This document shows, piece by piece, positions 51,663-56,918 of a stretch of DNA of 56,918 bases. The notes under the pieces are model-generated. The model searched no databases, was not told where the DNA came from, and saw only the letters and a program-made list of their open reading frames with translations. The stretch spans positions 1 to 56,918 of the forward strand of contig CAMCQR010000005.1 of the NCBI GenBank assembly GCA_945877115.1. Reading direction: 5' to 3'. A program made the translations under genes and the position numbers. How positions within the stretch are numbered: the first letter of the stretch is position 1; every line of letters begins with the position of its first letter. Source of the DNA: Synechococcus sp. UW140 (GTDB lineage Bacteria > Cyanobacteriota > Cyanobacteriia > PCC-6307 > Cyanobiaceae).

Positions 51663-51905
51663 ATGTCCCAGGAAGCGATCTTCGAGAAAGTCCGTTCGAT
51701 CGTTGCCGATCAGCTCAGCGTCGATGCCGCTGAGGTGAAACCCGAATCGAATTTCCAGAACGACCTCGGTGCGGATTCCCTTGACACCGTCGAGCTGGTC
51801 ATGGCTCTGGAGGAATCCTTCGACATCGAAATTCCCGATGAGGCCGCAGAAGGCATCACCACCGTTGGAGATGCCGTCAAGTACATCCTAGAAAAACAGG
51901 CTTGA
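51663..51905 (+). CDS. acpP: acyl carrier protein
   Basis: The 80-residue acidic helical protein carries growing fatty acyl chains. The phosphopantetheine attachment Ser39 lies in [18 protein letters not shown], the family signature. The ends [20 protein letters not shown] and [11 protein letters not shown] match cyanobacterial AcpP. It is followed after 6 bases by fabF, its condensing enzyme, and is divergent from psaC. The upstream in-frame extension is not homologous. Confidence 0.98.
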   Translation: MSQEAIFEKVRSIVADQLSVDAAEVKPESNFQNDLGADSLDTVELVMALEESFDIEIPDEAAEGITTVGDAVKYILEKQA

Positions 51906-51911
51906 TCGTCC

Positions 51912-53159
51912 ATGGTGGAGGCACTCCGCCGCGTCGTGGTCACCGGTCTGGGGGCGGTCACGCCGATCGGCAACGATGTGGCCCAGTATTGGGAAGGACT
52001 GCGAAGCGGTCGTAATGGTGTGGCCGCCATCACCCTTTTTGATGCGTCTCGACATGCGTGTCGCTTCGCGGCTGAGGTCAAGGATTTCAACCCCACGGGC
52101 TGGCTTGAACCCAAAGAAGCCAAGCGTTGGGACCGTTTTTGTCAGTTCGGAGTCGTGGCTGCCAAGCAGGCGGTCCAGGATGCCGATCTCGGCATTGACG
52201 ACACCAACCGAACTCGGGTAGGTGTCTCGATTGGATCTGGCGTGGGCGGCCTGCTGATGATGGAGACTCAGGCCCAAGTGCTCAATGACCGGGGACCCGA
52301 TCGGGTCACTCCGTTCTGCGTGCCCATGATGATCCCCAACATGGCTACCGGATTGACGGCGATCGCCTTGGGCGCCCGTGGTCCCAGCAGTGCTGTCGCC
52401 ACCGCCTGCGCCGCCGGCTCCAACGCCATTGGCGACGCATTTCGCCAGATCCAGCTAGGTCTCGCTGACGTCATGATCTGTGGCGGGGCCGAATCGGCGA
52501 TCACGCCCCTTGGGGTAGCGGCCTTCGCCAGCGCCAAGGCTCTCTCATTCCGCAACGATGATCCGGCGACCGCGAGTCGCCCCTTCGACTTGGAGCGCAA
52601 TGGATTTGTGATTGGAGAGGGGGCGGGGATGCTCGTCCTTGAAAGCCTCGACCACGCCCTAGCCCGAGGGGCCACACCTCTCGCTGAAATCGTTGGCTAT
52701 GGCACCACCTGTGATGCCCACCACATCACGTCTCCGTCTCCCGGTGGCGTCGGTGGTGCCGAAGCCATGCGTCTGGGCCTAGTCGATGCCGGCCTGAAGC
52801 CAGAGGATGTGGATTACGTCAATGCCCATGGCACGAGCACCCAGGCCAACGACAGCAACGAAACCGCCGCCATCAAGTCCGCCCTGGGAGAACACGCTCG
52901 TCAGATTCCTGTCAGTTCGACCAAGTCGATGACCGGCCATCTCCTCGGGGGTAGTGGCGGCATTGAAGCCGTAGCCTCGGTCCTGGCCATCGGCCACAAC
53001 CTGGTGCCACCTACGATTAATTACCGCACCCCGGATCCTGCTTGCGATCTGGATGTGGTCCCAAATGTGGCCCGCGACCACATCGTGAACGTCGTACTCT
53101 CCAATTCCTTCGGGTTTGGCGGTCACAACGTCTGCTTAGCGTTCCGGCGCTTCACCTGA
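51912..53159 (+). CDS. fabF: beta-ketoacyl-ACP synthase II
   Basis: The enzyme elongates acyl-ACP with malonyl-ACP in fatty-acid synthesis. The 415 residues hold the thiolase-fold triad: catalytic Cys166 in GPSSAVATACAAGSNAIGDA, the first His in YVNAHGTSTQANDSNE near 300-315, and the second in STKSMTGHLLGGSGGIEA near 335-352. Length is standard for FabF. It is cotranscribed with acpP (6-base spacing) and followed by tkt after 84 bases, a conserved order in this lineage. Codon use here and in tkt is less G/C-rich at third positions than in the glycan genes. Confidence 0.97.
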   Translation: MVEALRRVVVTGLGAVTPIGNDVAQYWEGLRSGRNGVAAITLFDASRHACRFAAEVKDFNPTGWLEPKEAKRWDRFCQFGVVAAKQAVQDADLGIDDTNRTRVGVSIGSGVGGLLMMETQAQVLNDRGPDRVTPFCVPMMIPNMATGLTAIALGARGPSSAVATACAAGSNAIGDAFRQIQLGLADVMICGGAESAITPLGVAAFASAKALSFRNDDPATASRPFDLERNGFVIGEGAGMLVLESLDHALARGATPLAEIVGYGTTCDAHHITSPSPGGVGGAEAMRLGLVDAGLKPEDVDYVNAHGTSTQANDSNETAAIKSALGEHARQIPVSSTKSMTGHLLGGSGGIEAVASVLAIGHNLVPPTINYRTPDPACDLDVVPNVARDHIVNVVLSNSFGFGGHNVCLAFRRFT

Positions 53160-53243
53160 GCAAAGACCCGTCTCGGTTCACGCCCAGCTCTGCCGGAAGT
53201 CCTCCATTCCCAAGCCACTTCTCCCCCCCTACCGCGTTCCGCC

Positions 53244-55250
53244 ATGGTCGTAGCCACCACAACTTCGGTCGAGAGCCTTTGCATCAACAGCATCCGCTTT
53301 CTGGCGGTCGACGCGATCAACAAGTCCAACTCGGGCCACCCAGGTCTGCCCATGGGCACAGCCCCGATGGGATTCGCCCTCTGGGACAGGTTTCTCCGCC
53401 ATAACCCCAAGAACCCTAAGTGGTTCAACCGTGATCGTTTTGTGTTGTCCGCTGGCCACGGCTGCATGCTTCTTTACGCTTTACTTCACCTCACCGGGTA
53501 TGACTCGGTAACCATTGAGGACATCAAGCAGTTCCGTCAGTGGGGATCCAAGACACCAGGACACCCCGAAACCTTTGAGACCCCTGGGGTTGAAGTCACC
53601 ACTGGGCCCTTAGGTCAGGGCATCTCCAACGCCGTAGGCCTGGCCATCGCCGAGGCCCATCTGGCCGCCAAGTTCAACCGCCCCGGCCTCAACCTTGTTG
53701 ACCACTACACCTATGTATTGATGGGTGATGGTTGCAACCAAGAAGGTGTGTCTTCAGAAGCAGCATCTTTGGCTGGCCATCTTGGATTGGGCAAATTGAT
53801 TGCCCTCTATGACGATAACCATATAACCATTGATGGAGACACCTCAGTCTCCTTCACTGAAGACGTATTAAAGCGCTATGAATCCTACGGCTGGCACGTC
53901 CAGCATGTTGCTGAAGGCAACACAAACGTTGAGGACATTGCCAAGGCGATTGCGGCGGCAAAAGCTGTCACCGACAAACCAAGCCTTATAAAGATCACAA
54001 CCACAATTGGCTTCGGATCACCGAACAAAGCCAACACGGCCGGTGTCCATGGTGCCGCCTTGGGATCGGACGAAGCTGAACTGACCCGCAAAGCCCTTGA
54101 ATGGGGCTACGGACCCTTCGAAGTGCCCCAAGAGGCTTATGAGCATTGGCGTCAGGCCATTGGTCGTGGCGAGATTGCCGAAACGGATTGGAACTCCGTC
54201 CTTACGTCCTACCGCAGCCAGTATGCAACCGAAGCTGCTGAGTTTGAAAGGATGCTCCGTGGCGAACTTCCCGAGGGTTGGGATGCCGATCTTCCCCATT
54301 ACGCCCCGGAGGACAAAGGCCTAGCGACCCGGCAGCATTCCTATAATTGCCTCAATGCCATCGCTCCTCGGCTGCCCGAACTCATCGGTGGTTCAGCGGA
54401 CCTCACCCACTCCAACCTTACGGACATCAAGGGTGAAAAGAGCTTCCAAAAGGGCAGCGAAGCCAACCGCTATCTGCACTTCGGGGTTCGTGAACATGCC
54501 ATGGCGGCGATCCTGAACGGTATCGCTTATCACAATAGTGGCCTAGTTCCCTACGGGGGCACCTTTCTTGTCTTTGCTGGTTACATGATTGGGGCCATGC
54601 GCCTATCCGCCCTTTCCGAGCTGGGTGTGATCTATGTGCTCACCCATGACTCGATTGGTTTAGGTGAAGACGGTCCCACTCACCAACCGATTGAGACCTT
54701 GGCCAACCTCCGCGCCATTCCGAATCTGTTGGTCATTCGCCCCGGAGACGGCAACGAAACCAGTGGTGCTTACCAAGTCGCGGTAACCAATCGCAAGCGC
54801 CCAACGGTGCTGGCTCTCAGTCGCCAGGCCGTGGCCAATCAAGCCAACTCCTCTGCCACTGCCGTGGCCAAGGGGGGTTATATCCTGGAAGACAGCCAGG
54901 GCACTCCAGAGATCATCTTGATCGGCTCTGGCACAGAACTGGATCTTTGTGTTAAAGCTGCGGCCAGCCTGCGTGCCGAAGGTCGCCAAGTTCGGGTGGT
55001 TTCGATGCCCTGTATCGAATTGTTTGAAGAGCAGGATGCCGCTTATCGCGAATCCGTCCTTCCCGCTGCCGTCCGTCGTCGCGTCGTCGTCGAGGCCTCC
55101 ACCTCTTTTGGCTGGCACAAATACTCAGGCTTTGATGGTGCCGTCGTCTCAATTGACCGATTCGGAGCCTCAGCACCTGGGCCTCTTTGCATGGAAAAAT
55201 TCGGCTTCACCGTCGAAAACGTTGTTGCCCAGGCAAAATCACTTGGTTAA
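53244..55250 (+). CDS. tktA: transketolase
   Basis: This thiamine-diphosphate enzyme moves two-carbon units in the Calvin cycle and pentose-phosphate pathway. The 668 residues include [20 protein letters not shown] near 27-46, [60 protein letters not shown] (the ThDP motif beginning GDG), [31 protein letters not shown] and [12 protein letters not shown] near the end. Length matches bacterial TktA. The ATG gives [16 protein letters not shown]; the true start could be one of the nearby codons. A strong terminator follows 60 bases after the stop. Confidence 0.97.
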   Translation: MVVATTTSVESLCINSIRFLAVDAINKSNSGHPGLPMGTAPMGFALWDRFLRHNPKNPKWFNRDRFVLSAGHGCMLLYALLHLTGYDSVTIEDIKQFRQWGSKTPGHPETFETPGVEVTTGPLGQGISNAVGLAIAEAHLAAKFNRPGLNLVDHYTYVLMGDGCNQEGVSSEAASLAGHLGLGKLIALYDDNHITIDGDTSVSFTEDVLKRYESYGWHVQHVAEGNTNVEDIAKAIAAAKAVTDKPSLIKITTTIGFGSPNKANTAGVHGAALGSDEAELTRKALEWGYGPFEVPQEAYEHWRQAIGRGEIAETDWNSVLTSYRSQYATEAAEFERMLRGELPEGWDADLPHYAPEDKGLATRQHSYNCLNAIAPRLPELIGGSADLTHSNLTDIKGEKSFQKGSEANRYLHFGVREHAMAAILNGIAYHNSGLVPYGGTFLVFAGYMIGAMRLSALSELGVIYVLTHDSIGLGEDGPTHQPIETLANLRAIPNLLVIRPGDGNETSGAYQVAVTNRKRPTVLALSRQAVANQANSSATAVAKGGYILEDSQGTPEIILIGSGTELDLCVKAAASLRAEGRQVRVVSMPCIELFEEQDAAYRESVLPAAVRRRVVVEASTSFGWHKYSGFDGAVVSIDRFGASAPGPLCMEKFGFTVENVVAQAKSLG

Positions 55251-55310
55251 GCATCGATGCCCCACTTAAAAGGGCCTCAATAGACTGTCAAATGCAAATG
55301 CATTTACATA

Positions 55311-55336
55311 GCGCCCCGATATTACGGGGCGTTTTT
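55311..55336 (+). terminator. rho-independent terminator after transketolase
   Basis: CGCCCCG pairs with CGGGGCG around the six-base loop ATATTA, followed by five T. It closes the acpP-fabF-tkt run before the AT-rich terminal island. Confidence 0.93.
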
Positions 55337-55347
55337 GCTAACAAGCT

Positions 55348-55359
55348 GGATGCTATAGT
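55348..55359 (+). promoter_or_regulatory. possible extended -10 promoter of the GT2-GtrA pair
   Basis: TATAGT (55354-55359) is preceded by TGC, matching the extended -10 pattern TGnTATAAT in all but one base of the hexamer. It stands 39 bases before the glycosyltransferase ATG. No -35 is present at the proper spacing. Confidence 0.4.
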
Positions 55360-55398
55360 TATGAAAGATTTGATTTGCATCAAAAAGACATCGAAAAC

Positions 55399-56376
55399 AT
55401 GCGGCCCTTAAAGATTAGCTATGCTACCAGCGCCTATAACGAAGGGCTCAATCTCCAAGAATTTTATAGCCGCTGCCTGGAATCTTTTTTAGACATTAAA
55501 AACGAATGGAAAGGCAAGTTTGAGCTAGACTATACAATGATTATTGTAGATAATTGCAGTACGGACGATACGCTAAAAATCATCCAAAATCTTGTAAACG
55601 CCGATTCTCGGGTTATAGGCATCACTAACGCTACGAATTATGGTGCCGAACCGTCCTTTGCTATCGCGCTTGATCGGGCAGCTGAAAATAGTGACCTTAT
55701 CATCTTTTTATGCTCCGATCTACAAGATCCACCCGAACTAACGGTCAAAATGGTTCGAGATCTTCTGTTGAATGAAACATATGATGCCTGCCTATCCTTA
55801 AAACAAAAATCTTCAGGAGGCCCCTTACTGCGTGCATTACGCCATAGCTACTATAAAATACTGGGCTACTCATCACGCTTACAAATTGTACCGGATGGAT
55901 TTCACGGATTTGGTTGTTTCCGAACCGATATCATCCGTGAATCCCTGAGCTACTGGCATGAAACGGGATTAAACCTGCGAACCTGCATGTCAAATGCTTC
56001 CCAAACACCTACGTATATTTACTACGATCAACCCAACCGACTGCGTGGCAAGTCAAGTTATAGCATTTTGGGCTATGTTCAATTCGCCATACGTACCCTT
56101 TTGGCCGCTGACGCAGCCGGAAGTCGCTTAGCATTAAGCATGGGGTCAACTGGGCTGATAGTGGCCTTAGGAGTGGCGATGTTCCTCTTGCTCAACTATT
56201 TATCTGGGAATAGCAAGTATCACGGTGGCATTCCAACCGTCATGGCCCTAGTAATTGGTAGTTTCGGGGTTCAAATGTTGATGTTTGGGGTTGTCTCCAG
56301 ACAGATTGAAGCCTTACGTTTCCAAAACTTTAGGCCAAAAGTGCGCCATCGCCAATTAAAAATGAATAGCGAATGA
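55399..56376 (+). CDS. family 2 glycosyltransferase with C-terminal membrane helices (GtrB/DPM-like)
   Basis: The 325-residue enzyme probably transfers a sugar from a nucleotide to polyprenyl phosphate on the cytoplasmic face. The GT-A domain has ISYATSAYNEGLNLQEFYSR near 5-24, MIIVDNCSTDDTLKIIQNL near 48-66, and LIIFLCSDLQDPPELTVKM near 103-121 with the metal-binding acidic site. Two membrane helices (about 248-272 and 283-303) follow. This is the GtrB architecture. The stop overlaps the next GtrA-like gene (ATGA), a classic GtrB-GtrA pairing. It and its partner are clearly AT-rich compared with the rest, suggesting a different origin. Confidence 0.85.
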   Translation: MRPLKISYATSAYNEGLNLQEFYSRCLESFLDIKNEWKGKFELDYTMIIVDNCSTDDTLKIIQNLVNADSRVIGITNATNYGAEPSFAIALDRAAENSDLIIFLCSDLQDPPELTVKMVRDLLLNETYDACLSLKQKSSGGPLLRALRHSYYKILGYSSRLQIVPDGFHGFGCFRTDIIRESLSYWHETGLNLRTCMSNASQTPTYIYYDQPNRLRGKSSYSILGYVQFAIRTLLAADAAGSRLALSMGSTGLIVALGVAMFLLLNYLSGNSKYHGGIPTVMALVIGSFGVQMLMFGVVSRQIEALRFQNFRPKVRHRQLKMNSE

Positions 56377-56744
56377 GACGCAACAATGCATTTATAAGAT
56401 TTTGTCTAAGCGGCATCTTCTTTACCACTCTTGGCCCTAGTCTGCTTTGGATTAGCTATCCACTAGGTGCTTTTATAGCTGTTGGCGTCTCTGAAATTTT
56501 TGCCCATAGTCTTCGCTTTATAAGTTTTCGGTGGTTTGTCTTTCCAGCCTCTAAGGGTTACAAAGTCACCGCAAATCGCTATATTTTATCGGCCGTTCCC
56601 GTCTCCCTGGCTAATCTACTGACCGTAACTTTACTTCGAAATCAGCTTGACCGTACAACACTTACCTTCTGTGTGGCATTGGTATCAGTAAGCGTGGGAT
56701 TTCTATGGAGTCGCTTTGTCTATACCCTACCCAAGTTACATTAA
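56373..56744 (+). CDS. GtrA-family small membrane protein
   Basis: The 123-residue protein has four membrane helices and begins MRRNNAFIRFCLSGIFFTTL, the GtrA pattern of a basic start then F-x-x-SG. It has a FISFRWFVFP segment near the middle, and the end VSVGFLWSRFVYTLP is also typical. It is slightly short because the first loop is reduced. GtrA proteins flip or present lipid-linked sugars made by GtrB. Its coupling to the preceding GT2 gene supports that. The serotype-specific GtrC/GtrII-type enzyme that should follow is not in this window. Confidence 0.75.
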   Translation: MRRNNAFIRFCLSGIFFTTLGPSLLWISYPLGAFIAVGVSEIFAHSLRFISFRWFVFPASKGYKVTANRYILSAVPVSLANLLTVTLLRNQLDRTTLTFCVALVSVSVGFLWSRFVYTLPKLH

Positions 56745-56918
56745 ATTTAAGAATCAAGTGATTGGTCAAACCAATTATTTTGCCCTAAGCCCCCTCTACC
56801 AAAATCAAACGGCAGACTAAGCAGCAAAGTCACAAATCAGTACAACCTCACGATCAATCATCGCTTCGCTCAGCCCAGGCTAGGTGCCAAGAAAACTGAA
56901 TGATGCATAAGGTTTCAC
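56745..56918. other. AT-rich end of window, no gene seen
   Basis: These 174 bases contain no credible reading frame on either strand. A small perfect hairpin, ATTGGT-CAA-ACCAAT at 56761-56775, lies shortly after the GtrA stop and is followed by a weak TTATTTTG run. It might attenuate transcription, but it is not a strong terminator. Confidence 0.35.

Noticed and set aside
56761-56775. ATTGGT-CAA-ACCAAT hairpin as a terminator or attachment site
   Set aside because: A short AT-rich stem with only a weak T-run and no second copy noticed in the window.

Overview
The window looks like chromosome of a high-GC unicellular cyanobacterium of the Synechococcus/Cyanobium/Vulcanococcus type. The evidence is the photosystem I subunit gene psaC, an ndhS-type NDH-1 subunit, a cyanobacterial heme oxygenase, glycogen phosphorylase, the head-to-head pair psaC / acpP-fabF-tkt, and two secreted proteins ending in a cyanobacterial PEP-CTERM-like tail. 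Genes are dense, often overlap by 1-11 bases, and many start without an obvious Shine-Dalgarno sequence. I see no transposase, phage gene, CRISPR array or rRNA. One tRNA and RNase P RNA are present.

About 1-29.3 kb is a surface-glycan region with a few housekeeping genes mixed in. It opens with a nucleotide-sugar operon: UDP-glucose dehydrogenase, UDP-xylose synthase, and a UDP-glucuronate 4-epimerase cut by the left edge. Next come a GT-C-like membrane protein, a thioredoxin-like protein, a CCA/poly(A) polymerase, kdsD facing kdsB, and a HIT hydrolase. A plus-strand run GT2-GT4-methyltransferase-GtrA (9.1-12.4 kb) meets a five-gene minus-strand operon (17.6-12.4 kb: GT8-like, two tandem GT2-like paralogues, an unknown protein, a GtrII-like membrane protein). 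After the helicase gene pcrA/uvrD and a polysialyltransferase-like gene lies the most striking unit. This is a tightly packed minus-strand operon (28.1-21.2 kb) encoding an MsbA/PglK-like ABC exporter, kdsA, kdsC, an unassigned putative transferase, and two tandem EpsG/Wzy-like polytopic proteins. Together with kdsD and kdsB it supplies the whole Kdo pathway from ribulose-5-phosphate to CMP-Kdo beside a plausible polymerisation and export system.

About 29.3-43.8 kb is mostly metabolism: heme oxygenase (bilin synthesis), isocitrate dehydrogenase, UDP-galactopyranose mutase (again surface sugar), glycolate-oxidase FeS and FAD-binding subunits (glcF, glcE) flanking a DUF1537 sugar-acid kinase, an alpha/beta hydrolase, a Na+/H+ antiporter, glycogen phosphorylase and two small unknown proteins.

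About 43.8-47.0 kb is visibly more AT-rich. It holds a short secreted peptide gene, two secreted proteins with near-matching C-terminal tails, and between them a membrane protein resembling HpsJ. This looks like substrates and an accessory factor of a cyanoexosortase-type sorting pathway. From 46.0 to 55.3 kb are conserved genes: tRNA-Arg(CCU), rnpB, rnc, ndhS, rimM, glmS, psaC, acpP, fabF and tkt. glmS feeds UDP-GlcNAc synthesis. The last 1.5 kb is AT-rich again and carries a GT2/GtrA pair, probably the edge of another glycan-modification island.
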